A DNA stretch of 64,000 nt. Origin: Gilichinskyi gelida. GTDB taxonomy: Bacteria > Acidobacteriota > Thermoanaerobaculia > Gp7-AA8. Positions 7,364 to 17,994 of this stretch are shown here, in pieces. Position numbers and translations under genes: made by a program. The notes under the pieces are model-generated. The model did no database searches. It saw only the letters and a program-made list of their open reading frames with translations, and was not told the origin of the DNA. Location: positions 124,001-188,000 of the forward strand of contig JBBPII010000002.1 of NCBI GenBank assembly GCA_038040385.1, read 5' to 3'. The stretch's first letter is position 1, and each line of letters opens with the position of its first letter.

Positions 7364-7918
7364 ATGCGCCTCGCCCACATCCTCGCCGCTGCCACTCTGC
7401 TCGTCGCGCCCGCCCTCTTCGCGCGCTCGATGAAGCCGAATGCCGCGGCCCGGGCCGTGCCGAAGAGCGGATTCCGCGCGGAGTTCCTCCACGACCTCGA
7501 GGACGTGGAGAAGAAGATCATGCAGCTCGCCATGGCCATGCCGGCCGCGAAGTTCTCCTGGCGTCCGGCGCGCGGCGTGCGCTCGGTCAGCGAGGTCTAC
7601 ATGCACGTCGCCGGCGGCAACTACTTCGTGGCCGCCGCCATCGCCTCCAAGCCGGTGTCCGGCGACGCGCAGACCCTCGAGCAGATCGCCGACAAGCAGC
7701 GCGTGCTCGACGAGCTGCGCCGGTCATTCGAGCAGCTCCGCAGCGCGGCGCTCAACGTCACCGACGCCGACCTCGACAAGACGGTGCGGATGTTCGGCAG
7801 CGACACCACCGAGCGCGGCGCGTTCATGACCGCCCTCACCCACCTGCACGAGCACCTCGGCCAGTCGATCGCCTACGCGCGAATGAACGGCATCGCGCCG
7901 CCGTGGTCGGGGATGTAG
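7364..7918 (+). CDS. DinB-family protein, exported
   Basis: A 184-residue four-helix DinB-like protein with a signal peptide. Metal-binding histidines are seen in 'YMHVAGG' and 'HLHEHLGQS'. DinB proteins are metal-dependent thiol-transferase-like enzymes of mostly unknown substrate; exported versions are common in Acidobacteriota. GAAGGAG provides the ribosome-binding site. The stop TAG belongs to the end of a palindromic element. Confidence 0.82.
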   Translation: MRLAHILAAATLLVAPALFARSMKPNAAARAVPKSGFRAEFLHDLEDVEKKIMQLAMAMPAAKFSWRPARGVRSVSEVYMHVAGGNYFVAAAIASKPVSGDAQTLEQIADKQRVLDELRRSFEQLRSAALNVTDADLDKTVRMFGSDTTERGAFMTALTHLHEHLGQSIAYARMNGIAPPWSGM

Positions 7919-7942
7919 GACGGGCTTCAGCCCGTCGTCACA
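7914..7942. repeat. Palindromic element, family B
   Basis: TGTAGGACGGGCTTCAGCCC and its complement-like right arm. The first TAG is the DinB stop codon, and the right arm also contains the minus-strand TGA that ends the gene remnant at 7927-8088. Confidence 0.8.
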
Positions 7943-8088
7943 TCTTTGATCGGCTCGCCCTTCACCAACGCCACCGGCACCACCCCCGCCCACACGTCCA
8001 GCGCGTAGTCCGCCTCCTCGTCGACCGGCGGGCCGGTGCGCACCTTGGCCGAGGCCTCGGCCAGCGGGGCGGCGCGGCGCGAGGGCAT
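7927..8088 (-). pseudogene. C-terminal remnant of a pyridoxamine 5'-phosphate oxidase-family protein
   Basis: An open frame of 53 codons reads 'ASAKVRTGPPVDEEADYALD' followed by 'VWAGVVPVALVKGEPI'. From memory, this pattern matches the extreme C-terminus of FMN-binding pyridoxamine-phosphate-oxidase-like proteins. Nothing of the preceding 150 or so residues is present. Its ATG comes from one family B element and its stop from another, so it looks like a gene tail left between two element insertions. It is unlikely to be functional. The family assignment is from recalled similarity only. Confidence 0.5.
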
Positions 8089-8114
8089 GACGGGCTGAGA
8101 GCCCGTCCCACATG
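8086..8114. repeat. Palindromic element, family B variant
   Basis: CATGACGGGCTGAGAGCCCG with a matching right arm ending CCCACATG. It lies directly beside the terminator of the first subtilase gene. Confidence 0.75.
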
Positions 8115-8160
8115 AAAAAAAGCCCCGCCGCGGCACGCGCAAGCCGCGACGGGGCGGGGC
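8115..8160 (-). terminator. Rho-independent terminator of the subtilase gene
   Basis: On the minus strand a GCCCCGCC/GGCGGGGC stem with an inner GCGGC/GCCGC stem is followed by seven U residues. It is 29 bases beyond the stop of the protease gene. Confidence 0.85.
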
Positions 8161-8188
8161 CCTCCTGTTGTGACCCGCTCTGATTCCG

Positions 8189-9337
8189 TTAGTAGTTCGT
8201 AAAGAGCAGCCGGTTCGGCGACCCGGTGCCGGCGCTGGAGATCTTGTTGAGCGACGAGTTGTTGACCAGCGCGTTGCGGACGGTGGCCGGCGACGCGCTC
8301 GGATTGCTTTGCAGATACAGCGCCGCCACGCCCGCCACATGCGGCGTGGCCATCGACGTGCCGCTGATGGTGTTGGTCGCCGTGTCGCTGGTGCTCCAGG
8401 ACGAGGTGATGCTCGAGCCGGGGGCGAAGATGTCCAAGCACGATCCGTAGTTCGAGAACGACGAACGGACGTCCGTACTGGTGGTCGAGCCAACGGTGAT
8501 CGCCGCGGCCACGCGCGCCGGCGAGTAGTTGCAGGCGTTGGCGTTGCTGTTGCCGGCGGCGATGGCGAAGCTCACGCCGTCGTTGATGCAATTGTTCACC
8601 GCGGTGTCGAGCGCTGACGACGCGCCGCCGCCGAGGCTCATGTTGGCCACCGCCGGCTGGCCGGCGGCGTGATTGCCGCGAACCCAGTCGATCCCGGCAA
8701 TGACGCCTGAGTTGGTGCCCGATCCGCTGCAGTTCAGCACGCGGACGGCGACAAGCGTGACGCCCTTGGCCACGCCGTACGTCGAGCCGCCGACGGTTCC
8801 GGAGACGTGCGTGCCGTGGCCGTTGCAGTCGGCCGCGGGAAGCGTGCCGTCGACGGCGTCATAGCCGTCGATGGCCCGGCCGCCGAACTGGGTGTGCGTC
8901 CGGCGGATGCCGGTATCGATGATGTAGGCCTTCACACCCGAGCCGGTGCGGGTGTACACGAATGTGCCGTTGAGCGGGCGGTCGCGCTGATCGATGCGAT
9001 CGAGCCCCCACGTTGCGCCGCTCTGGGTGGTGTCGATCGACACTTCGCCGTCCTCTTCCACCCACGCCACGCGCTCGTCGTCCGCGAGCTGCTTGGCCTG
9101 GCCCTCGGACATCTTCACCGAGAAGCCCTTCAGCGCCTTGGTGTAAACCTTGTCCTTGAGGCCGCCGTACTTGAGCGAGAGCTCGTCGGCGAGCGCGAGG
9201 ATCTCGTCGTCGGCGACGGCGTCATCGAACACGACGATGTATTGATCGGGAACCTTCTTGTCGTTTTTCTTGAAATCACCGGCGAATGCGGTCGTGGCAA
9301 CCAGGACTACCAGAACGAGAATGACAAGGCGTTTCAT
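8189..9337 (-). CDS. Secreted subtilisin-like serine protease (S8, proteinase K type)
   Basis: A 382-residue preproprotease. It has a signal peptide (residues 1-19), an inhibitor I9 propeptide (about 32-100) and an S8 catalytic domain with Asp141 ('YIIDTGI'), His174 ('NGHGTHVSG') and Ser328 ('GTSMATPHVAG'). The domain ends at the C-terminus with no extra anchor. It should be exported and self-processed to an extracellular endopeptidase. A GGGGGGAG ribosome site precedes the ATG. It lies 63 bases after a close paralogue on the same strand. Confidence 0.95.
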   Translation of the reverse strand: MKRLVILVLVVLVATTAFAGDFKKNDKKVPDQYIVVFDDAVADDEILALADELSLKYGGLKDKVYTKALKGFSVKMSEGQAKQLADDERVAWVEEDGEVSIDTTQSGATWGLDRIDQRDRPLNGTFVYTRTGSGVKAYIIDTGIRRTHTQFGGRAIDGYDAVDGTLPAADCNGHGTHVSGTVGGSTYGVAKGVTLVAVRVLNCSGSGTNSGVIAGIDWVRGNHAAGQPAVANMSLGGGASSALDTAVNNCINDGVSFAIAAGNSNANACNYSPARVAAAITVGSTTSTDVRSSFSNYGSCLDIFAPGSSITSSWSTSDTATNTISGTSMATPHVAGVAALYLQSNPSASPATVRNALVNNSSLNKISSAGTGSPNRLLFTNY

Positions 9338-9361
9338 CGATTCTCCCCCCTGTTGAGTAAA

Positions 9362-9394
9362 GAGCGGCGGCCCTCGGGCGAGAGGCCGCCGCTC
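9362..9394 (-). terminator. Hairpin terminator between the two subtilase genes
   Basis: An 11-bp perfect stem (GAGCGGCGGCC/GGCCGCCGCTC) follows the stop of the upstream protease, but the U-run after it is weak (UCUUUA). It may only attenuate read-through. Confidence 0.55.
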
Positions 9395-9400
9395 ATTTGG

Positions 9401-11314
9401 TTACTGGACGTTGAGCGCGGTGTCGTCAATCACGAATGACGTCTGCAGCGAGCTGTCCTCGGTCCCCAGGAAGCGGACGCGGACGGTCTGTCCGATCCAG
9501 CTATTGAGGCTGAGCGACTTCTGCACGTAGGTGCTGTTGGCGTTGAGGTTCGAGTACGTGGCCAGCGTTCCCAGCACGGTGCCGGCGGTGTTGAGGACCT
9601 GCACCTGCAGCTTGTCGTACTGGACGGTGGTGGTGGTCTCCGCCGTGTCGATGCGCACCCAGAAGGTCAGGGTGGCGCTGGTCGAGCCGGCGGGAATGGT
9701 CACGGTCTGGTACGCCGAGTCGGTGTGGGTGGTGCCGTAGCCGTCCAGCCACGCCTTCCACGATCCGGTGCGGGCCGGGCGGCCGGTCGAGCTGTCGATG
9801 ACGCCCGTTGTGACGACCCACTGGCCGTTGTTGCCCGACTCGAAGCCGGGGTTGAGCAGGAGCTGCTGGCTGCCGCCGCCGCAACCCGTTACGGTGAACG
9901 TGCCGGCGCTGGTGGCCGTTCCGCCCGCGGTGGTGACGGAGATGGTCCCGGTCGACGAGCAGTTCGGGACGGTGGCGGTGATCTGGGTCGAGCTATTGAC
10001 GGTGAACCCAGCCGACTGGCCGTTGAATCGCACGGCGCTGGCGCCGGTGAAGTTCGTACCGGTGACGGTCACGCTCGAGCCGGCGCCGCCCGAGGCGGGC
10101 GAGAAGCCGGAGATGGTGGGCGCCGGAGTGCCGCCGCCGCCGATGAAGAGCTCGTAAAGCAGGCGGTTCGGCGAGCCGGTGCCGGGGCTGACCACGACGT
10201 TGGGCGTCGAGTTGGTGATGATCGCGCTGGCAACCGTCGCCGGCGAGGCCGACGTATTGGTCTGCAGGTAGAGCGCGGTGACGCCGCAGACGTGCGGGGT
10301 GGCCATCGACGTACCGCTGATGGTGTTGGTGGCGGTGTTCGACGAGTACCACGCCGAGGTGATGCTCACGCCGGGGGCGAAGAGGTCGACGCAGGTGCCA
10401 TAGTTGGCCCACGACGCCTTGGCGTCGTTGGAATCGGTGGCGCTGACGGTGAGCGCATTGGCCACGCGCGACGGCGAGCCGTTGCAGGCGTTGAGCGGAT
10501 TGCCGAACTGGTCGCCGTTTCCGGCCGCGACGCAGAAGGTCACGCCGTCGTTGATGGCCGCGTTGAGCGCGTCGTCGAGCGCCTGGGAGATGCCGCCGCC
10601 GAGCGACATGTTCGCCGTGGCCGGCTGGCCGGCGGCGTGGTCGGAGGCGACGAAGTTGATGCCGGCGATGACGCCGGAGTTGCTGCCCGAGCCGGCGCAG
10701 TCGAGAACGCGGACGGCGACGAGGGTCACGCCCTTCGCCACACCGTAGGTCGAGCCGCCGACGGTGCCGGCGACGTGCGTGCCGTGGCCGTTGCAGTCGG
10801 CCGCCGGAAGCGAGCCGTCGACCGCGTCGTAACCGTTGATGGCCCGGCCGCCGAACTCGTTGTGCGCGGTGTTGATGCCGGTGTCGACGATGTACGCCTT
10901 CACGCCCGCTCCGGTGACGTTGTAGGTGTAGGTGGTGCTGAGCGGCAGGTTGCGCTGATCGATGCGATCGAGCCCCCACGTGGCCCCGGTCTGCGTGGTG
11001 TCGATGGAGACGACGCTGTCTTCCTCGACGTACTTCACGCGGAAGTCATCGGCGAGATCCGCGGCGTCCTTGTCCGAAAGCTCGGCGGCAAAGCCCTTGA
11101 GCGCCTTGTCGTAGACGTGCTTGGTCTTGCCGTTGTGCTTGGTCACCAGCTCGTCGGCGATTGCAGCGACGTCGGCGTAGCGGTCTTCGAGAACGACGAT
11201 GTATTGCCCGGAGATCTTCTTGTCGGCTTTGCGGATCTTGTCTTTCTTGGGACCGCCGGCAAAGGCCGCCGGGATGGCGAGGAGACATACCAAGGCTATA
11301 AGTGATCGCTTCAT
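9401..11314 (-). CDS. Secreted subtilisin-like protease with IPT/TIG and C-terminal beta domain
   Basis: A 637-residue paralogue of the next gene. Signal peptide 1-19; I9 propeptide about 36-105; S8 domain with Asp144, His177 and Ser336; an IPT/TIG immunoglobulin-like domain about 405-485; then a jelly-roll-like domain beginning 'LLLNPGFESG' to the end, probably carbohydrate- or surface-binding. The ATG at 11314 is preferred to an upstream TTG because GGGGA lies 12 nt before it. The AT-rich 200 bp upstream contains TTGACC- and TTGATC-like sequences that could be -35 boxes, but no convincing pair. It is likely an extracellular protease that stays attached to substrate or cell surface. Confidence 0.94.
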   Translation of the reverse strand: MKRSLIALVCLLAIPAAFAGGPKKDKIRKADKKISGQYIVVLEDRYADVAAIADELVTKHNGKTKHVYDKALKGFAAELSDKDAADLADDFRVKYVEEDSVVSIDTTQTGATWGLDRIDQRNLPLSTTYTYNVTGAGVKAYIVDTGINTAHNEFGGRAINGYDAVDGSLPAADCNGHGTHVAGTVGGSTYGVAKGVTLVAVRVLDCAGSGSNSGVIAGINFVASDHAAGQPATANMSLGGGISQALDDALNAAINDGVTFCVAAGNGDQFGNPLNACNGSPSRVANALTVSATDSNDAKASWANYGTCVDLFAPGVSITSAWYSSNTATNTISGTSMATPHVCGVTALYLQTNTSASPATVASAIITNSTPNVVVSPGTGSPNRLLYELFIGGGGTPAPTISGFSPASGGAGSSVTVTGTNFTGASAVRFNGQSAGFTVNSSTQITATVPNCSSTGTISVTTAGGTATSAGTFTVTGCGGGSQQLLLNPGFESGNNGQWVVTTGVIDSSTGRPARTGSWKAWLDGYGTTHTDSAYQTVTIPAGSTSATLTFWVRIDTAETTTTVQYDKLQVQVLNTAGTVLGTLATYSNLNANSTYVQKSLSLNSWIGQTVRVRFLGTEDSSLQTSFVIDDTALNVQ

Positions 11315-11510
11315 TCGGACTCGTTCCCCTTTCAAAGGTTGTGAACGGTCCGTTACAGCACAACCTCGGCCAACTCGGCGAAGCCTGTAACTTGCTGAGT
11401 CTAAACAAGATCAATTTTGGTGGGTAATTATGTGGGTCAAGATATAGGCCGTATTGCCATATCTGGCGGGTCAAAAACGGCGCATGTGGATCAGAGTTGT
11501 TCGCCGTTGG

Positions 11511-11544
11511 CTGTTGGCCGTTGGCCGATATGCACAGCCAACCG

Positions 11545-11565
<21 letters not shown>
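11511..11565. repeat. Palindromic element, family F (GTTGGC type)
   Basis: Perfect 16-nt arms (CTGTTGGCCGTTGGCC and its complement) flank a 23-nt loop. The minus-strand TGA stop and last codons of the aconitase-family gene lie inside it. Confidence 0.8.
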
Positions 11566-13533
<1,968 letters not shown>

Positions 13534-13541
13534 GTGCCCCA

Positions 13542-13600
13542 TGTAGGACGGGCTTTCAGCCCGTCCAGATTCGCGACGACGGGCTGAAGCCCGTCCTACA
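13542..13600. repeat. Double palindromic element, family B
   Basis: Two hairpins in tandem, each GACGGGCT...AGCCCGTC, enclosed by TGTAGG/CCTACA ends. It abuts the start of the aconitase-family gene, so its promoter must be beyond or within the element. Confidence 0.85.
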
Positions 13601-13750
13601 TTGGACTTTATCAACACCTTCGCACTTCAAGTAAAGTCCGCGTCGAATGCTCGCCGAAGGCGCGCTCCCGATTTTTGTAACCCCCGATGGGGGTACAACC
13701 GTCTACAGTTACACGAGGCTGCTCAGCGACCTCTACCTGGTTGACGCAAG

Positions 13751-14155
13751 ATGAGACGACTCGCAGGCTTCGCAGTTCTGACTTTCATGGCCGCCGCGGC
13801 GCTGGCGGACGACGCGCCGCGCCCCGACTACTCGCGCGACACGTTGCTCTCGTTCACCCGCGAGGTGTTGCGACAGCGTGAGGCCGAGCGGGTCGAAGTC
13901 GACTTCGGCGCCATCGACGTCTACCACTTCGGCACGCACTTCAAGTTCCTCTGGCTGCCGTTCCTAGCGCCGCTTCCCGGCACGAAGCTCAACCAGACCG
14001 CCAATCTCCCCGACCCGTTCGCGCTGACGAATACCCGCATCGCCGGCTCCATGCCGTACATGGACGACGGGCACCAATCGGCCGTCAACCGCGAGATCCG
14101 CCGCGTGCTCAGGCTGGACAAGAAGCGCGCGAAGATCAAAGTGAAGGTGGAGTAG
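13751..14155 (+). CDS. Hypothetical exported protein
   Basis: A 134-residue protein with a signal peptide (cleavage near 'AAALADD'). The mature part is a hydrophilic segment, a short hydrophobic patch 'FKFLWLPFLAPLPG' and a basic tail 'RLDKKRAKIKVKVE'. I do not recognise the family. No ribosome-binding site is obvious. A bulged hairpin (ACCCCC-GAT-GGGGGT) lies 60 bases upstream and could be an operator or leader structure. Confidence 0.65.
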   Translation: MRRLAGFAVLTFMAAAALADDAPRPDYSRDTLLSFTREVLRQREAERVEVDFGAIDVYHFGTHFKFLWLPFLAPLPGTKLNQTANLPDPFALTNTRIAGSMPYMDDGHQSAVNREIRRVLRLDKKRAKIKVKVE

Positions 14156-14158
14156 ACG

Positions 14159-14210
14159 GCCCTCATCCGCCGCTTCGCGGCACCTTCTCCCGCTCACGCG
14201 GGAGAAGGGC
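14159..14210. repeat. Palindromic element, family C variant
   Basis: Two hairpins, CCGC-TTC-GCGG and TTCTCCCGC-TCA-GCGGGAGAA. It lies back to back with the copy at 14220-14267, the pair filling the gap between convergent genes. Confidence 0.75.
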
Positions 14211-14212
14211 AT

Positions 14213-15994
14213 CTAGGTTCCCTCTCCCGCTTGCGGGAGAGGGTGGCCCGAAGGGCCGGGTGAGGGCTTCAACCCCCACGAGGTATCCACCAGCCACTGC
14301 ATGAACACCGCGGCCGGCACCGGGCGGCTGATCCAGTAGCCTTGCGCGAGATCGCAGCCCATCTCGGCGAGGCGGCTCAGCGTGGCGAAATCCTCCACCC
14401 CCTCGGCGCAGACCTGCTTGCCGAGGTTGTGCGCGAGATCGATCACGGTGCGGACGATGGCCGCGTCGGCGTCGCTCGCCAGCATGCCGAGGACGAACGA
14501 CTTGTCGATCTTGATCTCGTCGATCGGCAGCTCGCGCAGATGCGTCAGCGACGAGTATCCGGTGCCGAAGTCGTCGACCGACAGCCGCACCCCCATCGAC
14601 TGCAGCATGGACATGATGGCCAGCGCGTGCGCCGGGTCGGCCATGATGCTGCTCTCGGTGATCTCGATCTTGAGGAAGCGCGGATCGACGTTCCACTTGT
14701 CGAGCAGCGCCTGCACGCGCGCCGGGAGGGACTGCTCCTGCAGACTCTTCGCCGACACGTTGACCGCTATGTGCACCGGTGCGCCGGCGTCCTGCCACGT
14801 CCGCACCTGCGCCAGCGCGCGGTCGAGGATCCAGTCGGTCATCGGTTTGATCAAGCCGGTCCGCTCGGCGATGGGGATGAACGCCGCCGGCGCCAACAGC
14901 CCGCGCGTCGGATGCTGCCACCGCACCAGCACCTCCGCGCGCGTCATGAGGCCGCTGCGCAGATGCCGCTTCGGCTGGTAGTACAGCACGAATTCATTGC
15001 GCTCGATCGCCGAGCGCATCTCCACCACCAGCGAGAGCTCGTCGGGCGAGTGCCGCTCCTGCTCCTGATTGTGAAACGTGTAGCCGGCGTTGGCCTGCTT
15101 GGCGGAGTACATCGCCACGTCGGCCCGGCGCATGAGCGTGCGCGCGTCGCCGCCGTGCTGCGGATAGAGAGCGATGCCGATCGAGCCGCCGACCTCCAGC
15201 ACCTGCCCTTCGACCACGAACGGCTGCTGCAGAGTGTTGAGGATGCGGCGGGCGACGGCGGCGACGGCGTTGGAGTCGACGACGGAGGTCAGCACGATGG
15301 CGAATTCGTCGCCGCCGAGGCGGGCCACGGTGTCGAGCTCGTGAAGCTGATTCTGCAGGCGGAAGGCGACCTGCTTGAGCAGCCCGTCGCCGAAGTGGTG
15401 GCCGAAGGTGTCGTTCACTTCCTTGAAGCGGTCGAGGTCCATCAATAGCAGCGCGACGAACGAGCCCGCATCGCGCGCCGCGTTCAGCGCGGCATCGAGC
15501 CGGTCGTAGAGCATCATCCGGTTCGGGAGGTCGGTCAGCCCGTCGTGCATGGCCTGGTGCCGCAGCGAGACGATCTGATGGCGGCTCTCGGTGACGTCGG
15601 TGAGGAACGCCACCCAGTGCGTCAGTTGCCCGCCGTCCTCGACGGGGACGAGCTTCAGGTCGAGCTCGAACTCCGTCCCGTTCCTTCGCTGCGCCGTCAC
15701 CTCTGCGTCGAACGACTTCCGCTCGAAGACGTGGCGCAGCAGGGCGTCGAAGATCGGCCCGTGCCGCTCGACGATGCCGAAGATCTCCGGGGTCTCTCCG
15801 ATGATCTCCTCGCGCTGCCGGCCGTAGATGGCGCAGAAGCCGTCGTTGACGAAGGCCACCCGCGGGCCAGCCGCCTCCACCGCCGGCGTGAGGATGGCGA
15901 TCCCCTGCTCGGTGACGTAAATGGCGCTGCCGAGGAGCCGGAGCTGCTCGCTCTGGAGCCTCTGCTCCCGCAGAATCGGTGTTTCGTCTGCCAA
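14213..15994 (-). CDS. PAS-GGDEF-EAL cyclic-di-GMP signalling protein
   Basis: A 593-residue cytoplasmic protein. A PAS sensor (about 20-140) precedes a GGDEF diguanylate cyclase domain with intact 'RLGGDEF' (about 150-310) but no RxxD inhibitory site. The EAL phosphodiesterase domain (about 330-575) has its signature as 'AEVLVRW', Ala to Val, while the other catalytic residues ('NVSAKSL', 'EITESS', 'DDFGTGYSSL', 'IKIDKSF', 'AEGVE') are present. The start is TTG with TAAAAT ending 7 nt upstream, consistent with a leaderless transcript. The last 17 or so residues, including 'GHPLPQAGEG', are translated from a palindromic element and are unlikely to be functional. Confidence 0.92.
   Translation of the reverse strand: MADETPILREQRLQSEQLRLLGSAIYVTEQGIAILTPAVEAAGPRVAFVNDGFCAIYGRQREEIIGETPEIFGIVERHGPIFDALLRHVFERKSFDAEVTAQRRNGTEFELDLKLVPVEDGGQLTHWVAFLTDVTESRHQIVSLRHQAMHDGLTDLPNRMMLYDRLDAALNAARDAGSFVALLLMDLDRFKEVNDTFGHHFGDGLLKQVAFRLQNQLHELDTVARLGGDEFAIVLTSVVDSNAVAAVARRILNTLQQPFVVEGQVLEVGGSIGIALYPQHGGDARTLMRRADVAMYSAKQANAGYTFHNQEQERHSPDELSLVVEMRSAIERNEFVLYYQPKRHLRSGLMTRAEVLVRWQHPTRGLLAPAAFIPIAERTGLIKPMTDWILDRALAQVRTWQDAGAPVHIAVNVSAKSLQEQSLPARVQALLDKWNVDPRFLKIEITESSIMADPAHALAIMSMLQSMGVRLSVDDFGTGYSSLTHLRELPIDEIKIDKSFVLGMLASDADAAIVRTVIDLAHNLGKQVCAEGVEDFATLSRLAEMGCDLAQGYWISRPVPAAVFMQWLVDTSWGLKPSPGPSGHPLPQAGEGT
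14220..14267. repeat. Palindromic element, family C
   Basis: CCTCTCCCGCTTGCGGGAGAGG followed by GGCCC-GAA-GGGCC and GGTGAGGGC. It encodes the C-terminal tail of the GGDEF-EAL protein. A longer version lies inside the helicase gene at 21085-21151. Very similar sequences are common in many proteobacterial genomes. Confidence 0.85.
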
Positions 15995-16021
15995 CGCGCC
16001 GATTTTACCGCAGGCCGTCCA

Positions 16022-16711
16022 TCATTCCGGATTGGTCGCCCAGACTGACATTTCGGTGATGAAGGCGCGGTCCTCCATGGCCAGCATGCCGACGATGGCG
16101 TCGGCGATGTCCTCGGCGTGCAGCTTCCGCGGGCTGTAGCCGCGGTCGTGGAAGAACGCGGTCTGCACTTCGCTGGGGTTGATCTGCATCACTCGGATGT
16201 TCGACTTGCGCAGCTCCGCGCGCCAGCATTCGGTGAGTCCGTGCAACGCGAACTTGCTCGACGAGTACGCCGTGCCGCCCGCGTTGCCGCGCAGAGCGGC
16301 GGTGGAGGCGACGTTGACGATGTTGCCGTATTGCTTCGACACGAAGTGGCGCGCCGACTCGCGAGCCGCGACCATCGCGCCGAAGACGTTGGTGGCGTAG
16401 ACGCGCTGCATCTGCTCGAGCGTCGTCTCCAGCAGCGGCGCGAACGCGCCGAAGCCGGCGTTGTTGACCAGCACGTTGTAGTCGCCGAATTCGTCGATGA
16501 CGCGGCAGACCATGGCCACCACGTCGCTCTCCACGCTCACGTCGGCGTGAATGCCGAGCGCGCCGAGGTCCGCCGCGGCCCGATCGAGCTTCTTCTGGTC
16601 GCGGCCGCAGATCGCCACCTTCGCCCCGCCGGCGATCAGCTTCTGCGCCGTGGCCAAGCCGATGCCGGAGGAGCCGCCGGTGACGAGGGCGATGGCGCTT
16701 TGGATTTGCAT
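16022..16711 (-). CDS. Short-chain dehydrogenase/reductase
   Basis: A 229-residue classical SDR. It has the NAD(P)-binding 'TGGSSGIG' at residues 11-18, 'NNAGFG', the catalytic Ser in 'NVASTA' and the 'YSSSK' Tyr/Lys pair. It reduces or oxidises a carbonyl/alcohol; the substrate is not evident. Basic residues after the second strand ('CGRDQKKLDR') suggest NADP(H). No ribosome site is found before the ATG, and a palindromic element lies immediately upstream. Confidence 0.9.
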   Translation of the reverse strand: MQIQSAIALVTGGSSGIGLATAQKLIAGGAKVAICGRDQKKLDRAAADLGALGIHADVSVESDVVAMVCRVIDEFGDYNVLVNNAGFGAFAPLLETTLEQMQRVYATNVFGAMVAARESARHFVSKQYGNIVNVASTAALRGNAGGTAYSSSKFALHGLTECWRAELRKSNIRVMQINPSEVQTAFFHDRGYSPRKLHAEDIADAIVGMLAMEDRAFITEMSVWATNPE

Positions 16712-16718
16712 AGGAGTG

Positions 16719-16786
16719 TCGCGGTCTCGTGGTCTCGCGGTCTCGGGGTGGGGGCGCTCCGAGACCCCGAGACCTCGCGACCCCGC
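16719..16786. repeat. Palindromic element, family D (GGTCTCG type)
   Basis: Repeats of GGTCTCG on the left arm are mirrored by CGAGACC on the right, between the SDR start and the hydrolase stop. Related copies are at 18424-18501, 26643-26703 and 33206-33241. Confidence 0.85.
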
Positions 16787-16788
16787 AA

Positions 16789-17955
16789 CTACTTCTTCTC
16801 CACCGTCACATTTCCCCCGAACTGCCCGGCGCTCAACTTCTCCTTCGCCTTCGCGTCGCTCTTCAGGTACGCGTCCCAGAACGTCAGGGCGATGGAGCGA
16901 ATGCGTTCGTGGAGTCCGCGATCGGCGACGTACCACCCTCCCGAACGCGGCACACGCGTGACCATGCGCTGGCCGGTGACGGGATCGACGGTCTGCTCGG
17001 GGATCACCAGGTCCGCCTCAGGCGCGGCGGTCGAGGCGATGCCGGCGAAGGTGATGTGGCGCGCCCCTTCGATCAGCACGTAGTACTTGTCGCCGGCCGG
17101 ACTGTGCTCGAACGGGTCGCGGCGCCAAAGCGGCGTCTCGATCTCCGCCGCGCCGAAGTCGCGCGTGCCGGTCATGAACATCGCCGGCGTCTTCACGTCG
17201 CGCCACGACTCCGCGGTGAGCCCGCGATTCGCCGCGATGCCCTGCGGCGACATGGCCAGCACGGCGTTGACGCGCGGGTCGGCGAGCTGCAGCGGCGGAT
17301 TGCCGGAGGTCTTCATGCCGGCCAGGAGCAGCGCGGTGAAGGCGCCGTAGGAGTGGCCGCCGACACCGATTTTCTTCGCATCGATCTTCCCCTTCAGCTC
17401 GGGGAAGCGCGTTTCGAGATCGCCGAGGGAGTCGATGACCAGCGCAACATCGCGGGCCCGGTCGCGCCATTGCGGCTCGCGCTCCTTCTCCCAGATCGAC
17501 TCCGACGGATTGGGGCGGAACTGCGCCTGCTGTTGCAACTCCTCCGGCGTCGGCTTGCGGCGCTCGCGGCGCCCCTGCTGCTGTTCTTCGCGGCGCTCGG
17601 CCCCCCGGTCACGCAGCGCCTCGCGCAGCGCGCCGGCGTCGGCGTGCGCCGGGCGGATGACCACGTAGCCATGGCTGGTCCAATGCGCGACCAGCGGCTC
17701 ATAGGCGCGGTTCGAGCTCCCGTAGCCGTGCGAGAAGATGATGACCGGGAAGGGACCGCCGCGGGTGGGATAGGAGATGGAGACATCGAGGTCTTTGTTT
17801 CGCTGCGCGTCATGCAGCAGGGTGGTGGGAATGACGCCCACCGGTGACGGTTCGCCATCGGCGGGCGACGCGCCGGCGGCGCCAGGCTTCTTCGCCGGGT
17901 CCGACGCGCACGCGAAAATCGCCACCGCCGCGAGAGAAATCAAGAATCGCTTCAT
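16789..17955 (-). CDS. Alpha/beta hydrolase lipoprotein
   Basis: A 388-residue secreted hydrolase of the dienelactone hydrolase / PAF-acetylhydrolase type. The signal sequence ends in 'AIFAC' with Cys16 as a likely, if imperfect, lipidation site. 'VIIFSHGYGSS' forms the oxyanion region, and the nucleophile is in 'GGHSYGA'. A Gln/Arg/Glu-rich stretch ('EQQQGRRERRKPTPEELQQ') sits in the lid region. GGAGG lies 8 nt before the ATG. It is divergent from the GT39 gene, with a 10-bp perfect palindrome (TACGATCGTA, 17969-17978) between them. Confidence 0.85.
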   Translation of the reverse strand: MKRFLISLAAVAIFACASDPAKKPGAAGASPADGEPSPVGVIPTTLLHDAQRNKDLDVSISYPTRGGPFPVIIFSHGYGSSNRAYEPLVAHWTSHGYVVIRPAHADAGALREALRDRGAERREEQQQGRRERRKPTPEELQQQAQFRPNPSESIWEKEREPQWRDRARDVALVIDSLGDLETRFPELKGKIDAKKIGVGGHSYGAFTALLLAGMKTSGNPPLQLADPRVNAVLAMSPQGIAANRGLTAESWRDVKTPAMFMTGTRDFGAAEIETPLWRRDPFEHSPAGDKYYVLIEGARHITFAGIASTAAPEADLVIPEQTVDPVTGQRMVTRVPRSGGWYVADRGLHERIRSIALTFWDAYLKSDAKAKEKLSAGQFGGNVTVEKK

Positions 17956-17994
17956 CAACAACCTCCGCTACGATCGTACGTAGTTGATCACGCT

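Noticed and set aside
9725..11305. 526-codon plus-strand frame opposite the second subtilase
   Set aside because: Arg/Gly/Val-rich shadow; the minus strand has a complete catalytic triad.
13678..13700. Terminator-like hairpin ACCCCC-GAT-GGGGGT
   Set aside because: The T run precedes rather than follows the stem on the plus strand and no U run follows on the minus strand.
16719..16786. Possible CRISPR-like array of GGTCTCG repeats
   Set aside because: The repeats are short and arranged as an inverted repeat without spacers of uniform length; no cas genes.
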